This document shows, piece after piece, positions 12,487 through 23,718 of a DNA stretch of 64,000 bases. This DNA is from Aristolochia californica (Eukaryota; Streptophyta; Magnoliopsida; Piperales; Aristolochiaceae): the NCBI GenBank assembly GCA_029961685.1, contig JARWKL010000008.1:30319619-30383618 (forward strand). The letters run 5' to 3'. A program made the translations under genes and the position numbers. The notes beneath the pieces were generated by a model. The model saw nothing but the letters and a program-made list of their open reading frames with translations. It ran no database searches and was not told the DNA's origin. The stretch's first letter is position 1. Each line of letters begins with the position of its first letter.

Positions 12487-12720
12487 AGGGGGATATAGGA
12501 TGACATTTATATGCATCAACCACCTGGGTAAGTGGTTAAGGGGGAGTCCGTACGTCGACTACAAAAATCTCTTTATGGTCTCAAACCATGCACGAGGTGA
12601 CCGTTTGGGACCATAACGATATTTTTGTAGTCGACATACGGACTCCCCATCAACCACATACCCAGGTAGTTGCTGCATATATATGTCCTCCTTTATATCC
12701 CATTCAGACCATTTTTTTGC
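12487..12720. repeat. Inverted duplication of an RT fragment at the broken end of B1
   Basis: The left arm (about 12487-12600) reads in plus orientation through CATCAACCACCTGGGTAAG, GGGGGAGTCCGTACGTCGAC and TTTATGGTCTC. The right arm (about 12605-12720) is its diverged reverse complement, with GTCGACATACGGACTCCCC and ACCCAGGTAGTTGCTGC. Both encode the RT stretch around the QPPGYVV and YGLK motifs. Only the right arm is continuous with the rest of B1. Confidence 0.85.
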
Positions 12721-13240
12721 ATCAAGTTGATAGACTTGCCAGGAAGAGTTAGCCGCGAGAGATAATAACAAACATACCTAGTATAATTTAGCCACTGGAG
12801 ACAAGGTTTCTTCATAATCAATGCCATTGCATCATGTATAGCCTTTAGCAACAAGGCAATCTTTTAACCGAGCCAAAAACCCATCCGGATTGTGTTTCAC
12901 AGTAAATACCTATTTGCAACCGACGAGTTTCTTATATGAAGGAAGGGGGACTAAAGCCCATGTCTGATTTTCATAAAGGGCCTACATTTCTTCATCCATA
13001 GCCACCTTCCACCGTGGATGTTAGAGAGCCTCATGATAGGACTGTGGTACAGGTACGGAGGAAATAACCAATAGAAATTGACAACAAATAGGGGATAAAT
13101 GATGATGAGACACAAAATTTGTTATTGGATGAGAAGTAGGCATGGTGCAGCTCTTTCCTAACTGCAATAGGACGAGTATCATATTTTGGGCCAAAATTAA
13201 TCGAAGAAAATGGACTTACCTCGGTAGGATCTAACAACTC
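12559..13240 (-). pseudogene. B1 RT remnant and integrase-RT linker
   Basis: The minus-strand frame 12771-12559 gives LAANSSWQVYQLDAKKW, YMQQLPGYVV and YGPKRSPRAWF: copia RT upstream of the active site, with YGLKQ-type residues changed. Further minus-strand sequence to about 13240 encodes the weakly conserved linker (FGPKYDTRPIAVRKELH), with stops. The catalytic YVDD region is absent because the element ends here. Confidence 0.85.
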
Positions 13241-13273
13241 AGCAGGTGTGGTGTCAGCCAGTGTTTCTGGGGG

Positions 13274-13873
13274 CTAAGTAGTTTCTGCAACATGGGGCAC
13301 AACCAATCGAGGAGAACCTGGTACTGAAGATAAACCTGGAGGAGCATTATCAGAATAATATAGAGATTCTTCAAAAAAAATGACATCCCTAGACACAAGT
13401 AAACGCTGAAGAGAGGGATTATAGCAAATATAGCACTTTTGTGTGTGAGAGTATCCTAAGAAGATACACTTCACAAATTTGGCATCAATTTTACTATGTT
13501 TATCAGAGAAAATATGGACAAAACATTGATAGCTGAAGACTCTCAAGGGCAGTGAAAAAGGATCATCATCAGGTAATAATAGAGAGTAAGGAGATTTTTT
13601 ACCAAGAATGGAAGAGGGTAACCGGTTTATAAGAAAACATGCGGTAAGAACTGCATGAGGCCAATAAAAGTATGGAACTTGCATAACATATAGTAAACTG
13701 CGAGCTACCTCAAGAATATGACGGCTCTTCCGTTCGGCTACACCATTTTGTTGAGGGGTGTAGGCCATTTTCTTGATAAAACGAGTCAAGATCTTTGGAT
13801 GTGTCTTCTTTGGCATTATCTGACCGAAGGACTTTAATTTTCTACCCAAACAGAGTGAGTACCATTGCATCAA
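13274..13873 (-). pseudogene. B1 integrase, C-terminal half
   Basis: A 199-residue minus-strand open frame. MAYTPQQNGVAERKSRHILE holds the end of the copia integrase core (the catalytic Glu within NGVAERK), followed by PYFYWPHAVLTACFLINRLPS and a KCIFLGYSHTQKCY stretch typical of the C-terminal region. The upstream HHCC and first two Asp motifs lie at 13874-14250 but are broken by stops and shifts. Close relative: integrase of 52739-60505. Confidence 0.88.
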
Positions 13874-14254
13874 AAGATTAAAATATCAATGGTATTTCAG
13901 AATGTTCTTTAAACAAAAATAACAAAGTGGTATGAGTGAAGTCATCAATGAATGTAATAAAATATTTCACTTGAGAAATGTTAGAGACACTCAAGGTTCC
14001 CCATACATCAGTATGAATTAACGAAAAGGAGAGACACTTTTAATTTTTGGACAAGGTGAGTATGTAGACCTTTGATGTTTACTCATTTGACATGCTTCAC
14101 AATGAAGAGATTGGGCGGACGGATGTCCCAACCGGTTTTGCCATAACCTGGTCTCAGTGTCACGGGTGGATGCAGTATTTATTTGTGGCACATCAAGTTA
14201 GTAGAGCCCCACTTGTTCACAGCCTCCACCAATCACCTGCTTCTTTGTAAGATC

Positions 14255-14527
14255 CTAAAACACACATGAAGTGGGTGAGAAAGTGATAGAGCAATTAAAA
14301 TGTTTGGTGAGCCGACTAACTAATAAAAGATTCAAAGGGAAAGTAGGAACGAAAAGGATATCAGTGAGAGAAAGTGATGGTGTAACAGAAATGGATCCGT
14401 TCCTTTGAACTTTATTTTGTGAACCTTCAGCAATGGTAACAAACTTATGTGAAAGACATGGAGAAAGGGAGCATAGTAGATATTTGTTACCTATAAGATT
14501 CTTGGAGGCTCCTGAGTCAATTATCAA
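14255..14527 (-). pseudogene. B1 aspartic protease
   Basis: A minus-strand frame starting IIDSGASKNLIGNKYLL has the DSG catalytic triplet of copia proteases, followed by a hydrophobic ILFVPTFPLNLLLVSRLTKH segment with the LNLLSV-type motif. It lies between gag and integrase as expected for copia order. It is probably part of a once continuous gag-pol frame now split by stops. Confidence 0.85.
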
Positions 14528-14621
14528 GGATGAAGAGGAGGCAAAAAAACATACCTGAAGTGGTGGTGGCAGCGGTTGGTGAAGAAGTACTTAGGATGGA
14601 CCCCATCATGGTTTTAATTTT

Positions 14622-15420
14622 CTAGAACAGTTCATAGTCTTCATAAGTAAGTGTATTCTTTGCAGTTGTTGTCGTAGACTGCTCTACTTTTGTATCACTC
14701 ACTAATTCTTGGTTAACCTTATTCTCATTAGCTTTATAACATCTTTCATGAGAGTGGCCCAATCTACCACATATAGAGCATTCCTTCAAGTGAAAGCGTG
14801 TTTCTCTAGTGTGGTCATATCCCTTACAATGGGTGCATTCCTTCCCATCTATTTGGTCAAAACTCGTCCGTCTACCTCTACATCTTCCACCTCTATAAAA
14901 TTTACCTCTGCCTTGGCCTTGGCCTTGGTCAAATGGTGTTCCCCTATGTCCAGAGTACATAGCGGATGGTATTTCAGTAGTAGAGGGAGAAGCATCTGGA
15001 ATACGGAAAAATGTAGCACATACATCATCAAAAGGAACTGCGGAAGAGCTAAGGTGAGTCTTAACAACTTCAAGATGCGGTTTAATGTTAGCAAGGCATA
15101 TGGAAGTTATCAAGGCCTCTTCTATTTATCTTGGATAGAGATTGGCTGGGCAAGTTTCTATTCTTAAAGAAATCCTCTAAATCGAGCCAAATATTCATGT
15201 ATAGTGTCCCCTTGTTTGGTGGTAAGCATCTGTTATAAAATATCTTATTGCCTTTGTAAGTTGTCGGCACTTGAATACAACTTGGCGCATGTATCCCAAA
15301 TTTTTTTATCCGTCTGTAGGTGAATGACATTATTGGAGATATGTTCTTCCATACTGTTGATATGCCAACTAATAACCAATGTATCCTTCTTTAACCATTT
15401 GGTATAGAATATAATATCTT
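14622..15420 (-). pseudogene. B1 gag, C-terminal part with zinc knuckle
   Basis: The minus-strand frame 15113-14622 contains CSICGRLGHSHERC, a perfect CX2CX4HX4C zinc knuckle, preceded by a degenerate first knuckle (CTHCKGYDHTRETR, last Cys lost) and a Gly/Arg-rich stretch. The frame at 15433-15245 gives WLKKDTLVISW, INSMEEHISNNVIHL and IWDTCAKLY, the gag core. The gene is split by element A2 at 15420/18070; the N-terminal part lies at 18070-18235. Confidence 0.88.
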
Positions 15421-15863
15421 TGTTGGAAGACAAGGCTCAAGCCCACATGACCAAGGAAGGCCCACATATCTAAGAGTATTATAATATGGGCCAAATGACC
15501 AAAGAAGGCCCGTAAGATGGGCCCAAGCCCATAAGAAGTAGGACCCTCAATGATTACCATGAGCTGGCATCCTTATCACATCAGTTGGAAGATCAAGAGG
15601 GACTCAAGAAAGTATCTTTATCTAATGGTCACGTCCTAGAAGAGTTTTAGTTTGAGTTAGGTTTGTCTTTAATCTATATTGAGTTATTTAATTATGCTAG
15701 GACTTATCTTTAAGTGTTAGAGTTTGGGTGTAAATGGGACAAGGGTAGTTCTATTGTACTTGGACTCTACTACCTTTCTCTATTATAAATAGAGGTTTAT
15801 GTACTCTGATAACAACAAGTTAATGAAGTCAATGAAGTATTTCTCTTTTTCATAAATTCAACA
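15421..15863 (+). repeat. 5' LTR of A2
   Basis: 443 bp, TGTTGGAAGACAAGG to TTCAACA, with the family A TATAAATAGAGG core near 15784. Lacks the 27-bp duplication seen in the A1 5' LTR. Confidence 0.93.
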
Positions 15864-17626
15864 TGGTTCATAGCAGGTTCTGTGAGTTGACGTTGTCAAC
15901 CCACTGAGGTAATGTGATCCTTTTCTCTAAACCCTAAACCATAAGTCTAGGTTCATAGTTATATTTTTTTCAGTCCCTACACCCAAAATGTTTTTTGCAT
16001 TTTCCACCTCTTTACTGAGATTTACATATGCAAAATATATATTGGCGAAAAGATATTTGAGTCTTCTTTTGAAATAAAACTATTCTTTCAAATCAGAGTT
16101 ATTTACAGAGAGATATCAATATTTGAATGACCGAAGATCAGATTGAAAAAAGGTTTGAGCAACAACAGCAAGCTTCTGCTTCCGTGGTATTTTATGCTAT
16201 CAAGAACTAGATTTGGATAAATATATATATAAAAAAATATGTTTAAGTCTATTATTTTACCTATTCAACCAATTTTTTTATCTGAGTTATCTACAAAGAT
16301 AAATTGATATTTGAAGCAGCAAAGGTTTGAATGCAAAAGAGGTTCGAGCAGTAGCAGAAAGCTTCAATTTCTAAGGTATTTTTTTATATCAAGAAAGAGA
16401 CTTTATTGGAGAATTATATATCAAAAGAAAGATACGTAAGTCTATTTTCTTAAATATTCAACCAATTCTTGCCATGTGTTTGTTTTAAGGAGATATTGAT
16501 CTTGGAAGAGTCAATGCTTATTCTGTAAAAAAAGGAGAAACAATACTTAGTTCGGTAAGATGATAGAGACCGAAATCTATCAAATTATTTATATACTGAT
16601 AATTATATTTTATGAAGATAAGTTATACTTGGATTAAAGATATTCAATTATATTTTCATAAGAAGAAAATTTCATGTCAATCTGATCTATATTTAAATAA
16701 ACATTCTCATTGGAAGAATCAAAGGCTATGCTGGTATTCTGTTGTATTGAAAAATCCAAATTTATGCCCATTTTTTTGCGTCACTTTTTAATTTGATTTA
16801 TTAAGAAAATATCTCACTTCTCCCTGGTTTGAGGGCTTATTTATACATCTCTATTTTTTGGGCTTATTGCTACATCTATGATATTTGGTTCAAGTTGGGA
16901 TCACTGCCATTACCTCCCAGCTTGAGGGGGAGAAGTACAAGAAGTACAAGAAAAAGGTATTTTATTCCTTATGTTGTGGATGAGTTTATGTGACCAAAAT
17001 ATTCAAGAAAAGGGGAGCACAAAAGATGAAGCTTTCGCATCTAAGAAAAAATATTTATATCGGATTATGATTATTTCATGGGTCCTTCTACAAGGTTTAT
17101 TATTTTGGCTCATGTTATATGTGTTGCAAGATGGTCGTGTTATATTCAGTTGTAGCTATTATGTCTCTTTGGGGACATTATTATTGAAGAAGAGGTGACC
17201 TCATATTATCATGTATTTCATCCCCGTCAAAAAGATCAAAATTATTTTTGGTTAGGGTTCCATGACGAAGGAACTTCATCCCCATCAAAAATATCAAAAT
17301 TGTTTGTGGTTGGGAGTCTATTACGGAGGAACTTCATCCTAGTCAAAAAATCAAAATTATTTGTGGTTGGAAGTCCATGATGGAGGAAGTTCATCCCCGT
17401 GACAATATCAAAATTATTTGTGGTAGGAAGTCCATGATGGAGGAACTTATTATTGCATCTATGTTATACCCCCCTGAATTGGCTAGTTGGGTCTCAAGGA
17501 AGAGAGCACTAGCATGAGGGAGTGTTGGAAGATTGGAGGATAGCCATTTTATACAAAATGATCCTATACATCATTTTGTTGGAAGCTAGGAGTTCTTGAT
17601 GTTCTCTCACCCCCATCTTGAGGGAG

Positions 17627-18069
17627 TGTTGAAAGATAGGGCTCAAGCTCACATGACCAAGGAAGACCCACATATCTAAGAGTATTATAAGATGGGCCAA
17701 ACGACCAAAAAAGGCTCACAAGATGGGCCCAAGCCCATAAGAAGTCGGACCCATAATGATTACCATGAGCTGGCATACTTATCACATCTGTTGAAAGATC
17801 AAGAAGGACTCAAGAAAGTATCTTTAACTAATGGTCACGTCCTAGAAGAGTTTTAGTTTGAGTTAGGTTTGTCTTTGAATTTTATTGAGTTATTTAATTA
17901 TGCTTGGACTTATCTTTAAGTGTTAGAGTTTGGGTGTAATTGGGACAAGGGTAGTTTTATTTTAATTGGACTCTACCACTGTCCTCTATTATAAATAGAA
18001 TTTCATGTATTCTAATTACAACAAGTTAATGAAGTCAATGAAGTATTTCTCTTTTCAATAAGTTCAACA
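17627..18069 (+). repeat. 3' LTR of A2
   Basis: 443 bp, preceded by CATCTTGAGGGAG as polypurine tract and followed by the atctt duplication. Scattered differences from the 5' LTR show it is not recent. Confidence 0.93.
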
Positions 18070-18235
18070 ATCTTCATCAATATGTGATCCACTGTTGGTG
18101 AGATGACCAAGTAGGTCCTTTTGGTGATAAGAAACCGACGAACAGATTTGGACCAGTTCATAAAATTTGATACCCCCATAAGGGTACAGTGGTGACTATG
18201 AGGTCATTCTTGTGACTCATATTATCTTCAGCCAT
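18070..18235 (-). pseudogene. B1 gag, N-terminal part
   Basis: This continues the gag gene on the far side of A2. The presumed start codon is the ATG complementary to 18233-18235, aligned with the gag start at 53842 of the full-length copy. The reading corresponds to the region ending DEDDIFYNKWL in that copy. Stops are present. Confidence 0.75.
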
Positions 18236-18710
18236 AGTAGTAAAATCAAGTACAATAGTTTTCCAATCAAGTAATCAAAATATGACCAAGTGGAAGGCTA
18301 TAACCAACTTCATTAATGGCGATGCTTAGAAAAATGCTAATTAATTAATTTGAATGGATAATTACTCATAAAATGCTCAACATAATCCTTCTTATCTAGG
18401 AATCTTGTTCCCATAGATTTATTAAAAAAATCCAATATGAACTGGTCTCGGTCAAAGTATTATGCAAACTGATAATCTCTTCTAATCGAAGATAATCCAA
18501 GATGCATATTTTCTCATAATTTCATAAGATGAAAACATGCATAAGGACATCTCTAAATCACTTCTTAATACTGGAAAATATTAGCATAAAATTAATAATA
18601 TAAAAAATAAATACTTATCTCATGAGCTTCAATCTTGCTTCATAAGGAGCCTTCTATGAGCAGCTTTTAATCATATCTTCATAGAGCATAATAGGGATCC
18701 TAAATTTGTA

Positions 18711-18720
18711 ACTGATACCA
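18711..18720 (-). other. Primer binding site of B1
   Basis: On the minus strand TGGTATCAGT directly follows the LTR end; it is tRNA-Met type with decay at the tenth base. Confidence 0.8.
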
Positions 18721-18831
18721 TGTTGAATTTAGGACCCCATGAATAATACCTCGAGCAAGGGGAGAGAGAAATAAAAATGGAGAAAGAGAAAAGCTCTCGG
18801 GTAGAGAGAGAAGAGAAGGAAAATAAGGGAG

Positions 18832-18865
<34 letters not shown>

Positions 18866-19320
18866 TTCACACGAGAGAGGAGAAAAAAAAAGAAACTTGC
18901 TTGATATTTCCGAGTTACAATCACCCCTATTTATAGTTGAGGAGGTGATAGAGTCCATGTACAACTAACCTTAGGACTCCTAATTACATTCCAACTAGAA
19001 CTCTCTAAGATAAGCCTATTATTATAAGATTACATTATTTATTAAAAAGACTAACTCCTTATTTAAGCACGTGAATCAAGTTAGAGAGCCAGCTCCTGGT
19101 CTTATCTTGTGAATCTCATATGATCTTCCAGCTCATGAAGATAGAGGTACCAGCACGTGGTATCTTTGTGGGTCCCACTTCTAATCTTATATTCTATTTC
19201 AGCACATGCTCCTTATCTCTTAGCTCGAGCCAATTTGTATGAAGACTCTTGTTGACATCTCTCGAGCTCGTGGTGGGTCCCACCTGCTTGTGTGCCCATG
19301 GTGAGTCACACATTATAACA
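18721..19320 (-). repeat. 5' LTR of B1
   Basis: 600 bp, minus-strand start TGTTATAATGTGTGACTCAC at 19320 and end AATTCAACA at 18721. Same family as the LTRs at 52739 and 59899. It contains a (GA)n/(CT)n microsatellite at about 18837-18862 at the position where the other family B LTRs also carry CT runs. Confidence 0.9.
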
Positions 19321-20783
19321 ATTTGTTTTCGCAAAAATTGCCTTACCTCAAAATTTTCCTAGAAAGAATTTTTAGTAAGAAATGTGTTTCTAGGAAATAT
19401 GAAGCATTAATAGTCACTAGAGATGTAATTTTATTAGAAATAATTTTCCAATATTTCTTGAAAAAAATGTACTAATAAGGCCTTGTAGTTGTTAAAAGTA
19501 ACTTTTTTTCATAAAAAAATGCTTTACATCAAAATTTTCCTGGTAAGAATTTTTAACTGGAATAGTGTTTCAAGGAAACATGAGGCACTAATGGACCCTG
19601 GAGATGTATTTTTACTATAAATATATTTTCAAAGTTTCTGAAAAAAGGTATTACCAAGGCCTTAATAATGTAAAAAGTTATTTGTTTCAGAAAAGATTTC
19701 CTTTCACCAAAACTTTCTATGTAGAAATGTTCAACAATAAAAGTGAGGTATTAATGGTCCCCTGAAATGTATTTTTACTAGAAATAATTTTTTAGTTTTC
19801 CTGAAAAGAGGCATTAACAAGGGTCTATAGTAGTAAAATATGATTTTTTTCAGCAAAAAAATGCCTTGTTACAAAATTTTCCTCGTAAGAATTTTCAGCT
19901 TGAAAAGTGTTTCATGGAAATATGAGGCATGGACGGTCATTGAATTTGTATTTTTAGTAGAAATATTTTTCCAATGTTTCTTAAAAAAAATACATTAACA
20001 AGACCTTATATTTGTAGAAAACAATTTTTTCGGCAAAAATTGCTATTCCAAAAAAGATTTTTGGTAAGAATTTTTAGGTAGAAAACTGTTTCCAGAAAAC
20101 ATGAGGCACTAATGGTCCTTGGAGACATATTTCTACTATAAATACTTTTCCAATGTTTCCTCAAAAAACAATTCATAAAAAAAAACCTTATGGTTATAGA
20201 AAGTAATTTGTTTTAGCAAAGTTTTCCAAGTAAGAATTTTCTGCTTGAAAAGTGTTTTCCAAGAAACATTAGGCACTAATGGTTCATGGAAACGTATTTT
20301 TACTATAAATACTTTGGCAACGTTTCCTGAAAAAATGCACTAACAAGGTCATATAGTTGTAGAAAGTAATTCGTTCCAACAAAATTTTTCATGTAAGAAT
20401 TTTTAACTTGAAAAGTGTTTCCAAGAAACATGATATACTATTGATCCCTAGAGACACATTTTTACTAGAAATACATTTACAATGTTTCCAACAAAATGTA
20501 CTAACAAGGCCATATAGTTTTAGAAACTAATTTGTTTCATCAAAAATATCTTTCTCACAAAATTTCCATGGTTAGAATTTTCAAAACGAAAAAATGTTTC
20601 TTGGAAACATGCGGCAGTAATGGTCCGAGGGTCGTATTTTGACTAAATATTTTTTTCCAACGTTCTTGAAAAAATGCACTAACAAGGCCTTATAGTTGTA
20701 GAAAGTAATTTGTTTCAGCAAAAATTATTTTACCACAATAGTTTCCTGGTAAGAATTTTCAGCTAGAAAAGTTTTTTTCCTGG
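19321..20783. repeat. Satellite array, block 3
   Basis: About eight monomers, resuming mid-monomer at ATTTGTTTTCGCAAAAATTGCC. The two higher-order markers occur at 20226 and 20623. After subtracting the B1 insertion they lie 1550 and 1549 bp from the previous ones. Truncated at 20783 by a family A fragment. Confidence 0.95.
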
Positions 20784-21644
20784 ATAACTCCGATTTAAAA
20801 TTGAATGAATATTTAAGATAATATACTTACAGATATTTCTTTTAATATATATATCTCCAAATAAAGTTTCGTTATTGATAGCATAAAATATCTTTGAAAT
20901 TGAAACTTTTTGCTGCAGCTCGAACCTCTTTCGTAATCTGATCTACGATCATTACAATATCAATTTTTCTTTGTAGATAACTCCGATCGAAAAAAATAAT
21001 TTTTCCTTACAAAGTAGACTCAGATATATTTCCATCAATTTATAATTTTCAATATGAAAATCTCAGTACAGAAGTGAAAAAATCAAAGAAAACTATAGGT
21101 GTAGGGATTAAAAAAAACCACGAACCTAGACTTAGGGTTTAGGGTTTAGAGAAATGGATCTCATTATCTTTCTGGGTTGACCAAGTCAACTCATAGAACC
21201 TGTTCTGATACCATGTTGAATTTATGGAAAAGATAAAATACTTCATTAACTTCATTGACATATTATAATTAGAGTACATGAACATCTATTTATAATAGAG
21301 GAAGGTAGTAGAGTCTAATTACAATAAAACTATCTTGTCCCAATTACACCCAAACTCTAACACTTAAAGATAAGTCCTAGCATAATTAAATAACTCAATA
21401 TAGATAAAAGACAAACATAACTCAAAACTAGAACTCTTCTAGGATGTGACCATAAGATAAAGATGTCTTTGTGAGTCCTTCTTGATCTTCCAACTTATAT
21501 GATAAACATGCCAGCATGTGGTAATCATGGTCTTATATGCTTGGGCTCATCTTGTGGGCCTTCCTTGGTTGTGTGGCCCATCTTATAATACTCATAGATA
21601 TGTTTTCCTTCATTGATCGTGTGGGCTTGGGCCTATCATCCAAA
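20784..21644 (-). mobile_element. Element A3: 5' half of a family A element, minus strand
   Basis: Minus-strand order: LTR (21644-21214), primer site complementary to TGTTCTGATACCA at about 21201-21213, then about 430 bp of interior ending abruptly at 20784. The interior matches the 5' leader of A1 (the TATCAAGAACTAG region). The rest of the interior and the 3' LTR are missing. No target duplication is recognisable. Confidence 0.88.
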
Positions 21645-21688
21645 AAATACCACAAAATTTCCCTGGTAAGTATTTTCTACAAGAAAAA
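21645..21688. repeat. Satellite island, block 4
   Basis: Forty-four bases of monomer (ACCACAAAATTTCCCTGGTAAG then a TTTTCTACAAGAAAAATG piece) stranded between A3 and a family B LTR. It shows both elements lie within the same array. Confidence 0.85.
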
Positions 21689-22044
21689 TGTGGGACCCAC
21701 CATGGTTGCGCGAGCTGGTGGGACCCACCATGAGGACGTGAGAAGCCAAGAGAAGTCATCACACAATTTGAATGAGTTGGAAGATTTTAAGATCTAGTGG
21801 GACTCACAAAGATACCATGAGATGGTATCCTTATCACATGAGCTGGAAAATCAAGTGGGACCCACAAAGATATAGCATAGTTGGCATCTTCAGCCTAGGG
21901 TCACGTCCTTATAGAAGGGTTAGAGTTAAATGTTAGACTTCTAAATTAGGTGAGTTATCTTTGGAATGTGATCTTGGACTCTATCACTCCTCTACTATGA
22001 ATAGAGGAGCTTGTACTTGGAATAAAATCATCAAAGGAAGGAGT

Positions 22045-22094
<50 letters not shown>

Positions 22095-22234
22095 TAGAGT
22101 TCTCTTCTTGCATATACTCTTTCTTCTTTTTTCTTCTTCTCTCTTCTCTACCCGAGAGCTTTCTCTCTCCTTCTTTTTCTTTTTCCCTCTCTCACCTTGC
22201 TCGAGATATCAGTAATGCGGTCCTAAATTCAACA
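21689..22234 (+). mobile_element. Family B LTR, 5'-truncated
   Basis: It starts GTGGGACCCACCATGG, missing about the first seven LTR bases, and ends CTAAATTCAACA at 22234. It matches the LTRs at 52739 and 59899. There is no primer site after it and no polypurine tract before it. It carries the longest CT microsatellite of the family (about 22049-22091). Either a solo LTR or the relic of a larger deletion. Confidence 0.85.
22049..22091 (+). repeat. (CT)21 microsatellite inside a family B LTR
   Basis: A pure CT run of about 43 bp. Homologous runs in other copies are much shorter (about 53201-53214 and 60359-60371) or of intermediate length (GA strand, 18837-18862). Confidence 0.93.
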
Positions 22235-22452
22235 TATTTATATAGGTTTGCCTCAAGGTGAGACTACGTCCTGTCTTCCGTCGCTGTAGTAATCTACTAT
22301 AAAGATGAAATAGTTTACAAGAAAAATCGCACATGCTTATAGGTGGTTTTTCTCTAACCTCTTCTCGGTCGCCAATTGAGGATCTTATTCCGAGTGATAA
22401 AACCATAGCAACAGCGCCTAACTCAACATAGGGCATATTGATTACGCTCCAA
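22235..22452. repeat. Dispersed repeat X, partial copy
   Basis: It begins TATTTATATAGGTTTGCCTC and contains GAAGATGAAATAGTTTAC-like and TTTTTCTCTAACCTCT segments shared with 35600-35792. It sits between the family B LTR and satellite block 5. I see no coding potential. It may be the 3' part of an unclassified LTR or other element. Confidence 0.65.
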
Positions 22453-23718
22453 AATTTAACATAATGGTTACTGGAGACTTATTTTCACAAGTAATACTTT
22501 TCCAACGCTTTCTGAAAATTTGCATTAACAAGGCTTTATAGTTGTTGAAAATAATTTGTTTCAGCAAAATTTCTTGGTATGAATTGTTGGATTGAAAAGT
22601 GTTTCAAGAAAACATGAGGCACTAATGGTCCCTCGAGAAATATTTTGACAAAAAAATTTCAACGTTTCCTGAAAAAATACACAAACCAGGCCTTATAATT
22701 GTAAAATGTAATTTCCTTCAAAAAAAATTGTCTACCTCAAAATTTTCATGCTAAAAATTTTAATTTGGAAAAACGTTTCTAGAAAACATGGGGTACTAAT
22801 AGTCCCAGACATATTTTTACTAGAAAATCTTTTCCAACGTTTCCTGAAAAAAGGCACTAAAGAGACCTTATAGTTGTAGAATACAATTTGTTTCGACAAA
22901 ATTTCCCTAGTAAGAATTTTCAGCTAGAAAAGTGTTTCCAGGAAACATGAGGCAATAATGGTTCCTAGAGACGTATTTTTACTAATAATATTTTTGCAAC
23001 ATTTCCTTAAAAATGCCCTAACAAGGACTTATAGTTGTAGAAAGTAATTTATTTCAGCAAAATTTTACTCGTAAGAATTTTCACCTTCAATAAAATTTCC
23101 AAGAAACATTAGGCACTAATGATCTCAGAAGAGGTATTTTTAAAAGAAATATTTTTCCAACGTTTCCTGAAAAATGATACTAAAAGGCCTTATAATTTTA
23201 CAAAGTAATTTGTTTATGCAAAAATTGTGTCACAAGAAATTTTTCCTAGTAAGAATTTTTTGCTACGAAAGTATTTCCAAGAAACATGAGGCACTAATGG
23301 TCCCTGGAGAAATTTTTACTAGAAATACTTTTCCAACGTTTCTTGATAAAAATGCACTAACAAGGACTTATAGTTGTTTCATAAAAAAATGCCTGACAAA
23401 AAATTTTCCTGGTATAAATTTTTTTCTACAAGAGTGATTGAGAGAAACAAGAGGTACTAATGGTCTCTGGTGACGTATTTTTACTAGACATATTTTTCCA
23501 ACATTTCCTAAAAAAAAAAGGCACTAACAAGGCCTTATAGATGTAGAAATAATTTTGTTCAGTAAAAATTCCTATCCAAAAACTTTTCAAGGTAAGAATT
23601 TTCATCTAAAAAACCGTTTACAGGAAACATGAGGCAGTAATGGTCCCTGGAGACATAATTTTACTAGAAATACTTTTCCAACGTTTCCTAAAAAAACACT
23701 AATGTTGCCTTCTAGTTA
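22453..23718. repeat. Satellite array, block 5
   Basis: About seven monomers. The two marker variants of the left-hand higher-order repeat are absent, so the array organisation changes here. Ends at GCCTTCTAGTTA where A4 begins. Confidence 0.93.

Larger units (their letters stand above)
15421..18069 (+). mobile_element. Element A2: second full-length family A element, nested in B1 gag
   Basis: LTRs at 15421-15863 and 17627-18069, both flanked outside by atctt (15416-15420 and 18070-18074), a perfect 5-bp target duplication. The primer site is decayed (TGGTTCATAGCAGG at 15864). The interior is colinear with A1, including the internal CAGCTTGAGGGGGAGAAG (about 16918), the 58-bp minisatellite region and the B-like tail before the 3' LTR. 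No coding capacity. Because it interrupts B1, which itself interrupts the satellite, it is the youngest of three layers here. Confidence 0.95.
12487..19320 (-). mobile_element. Element B1: truncated copia (family B), minus strand, inserted in satellite
   Basis: Read on the minus strand: 5' LTR 19320-18721, primer site, gag, protease, integrase and the start of RT, then an abrupt end at 12487 with no RNase H, polypurine tract or 3' LTR. The left end is an inverted duplication of RT sequence (12487-12720). No target duplication is seen, and about 9 bp of the monomer are missing between the two satellite flanks. The gene order and DNA match the full-length copy at 52739-60505. Element A2 is nested inside its gag gene. 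All genes carry stops or shifts. Confidence 0.9.

Noticed and set aside
18777..18968. Charged open frame with RERERERERE in the B1 LTR
   Set aside because: It is the translated GA microsatellite inside an LTR.
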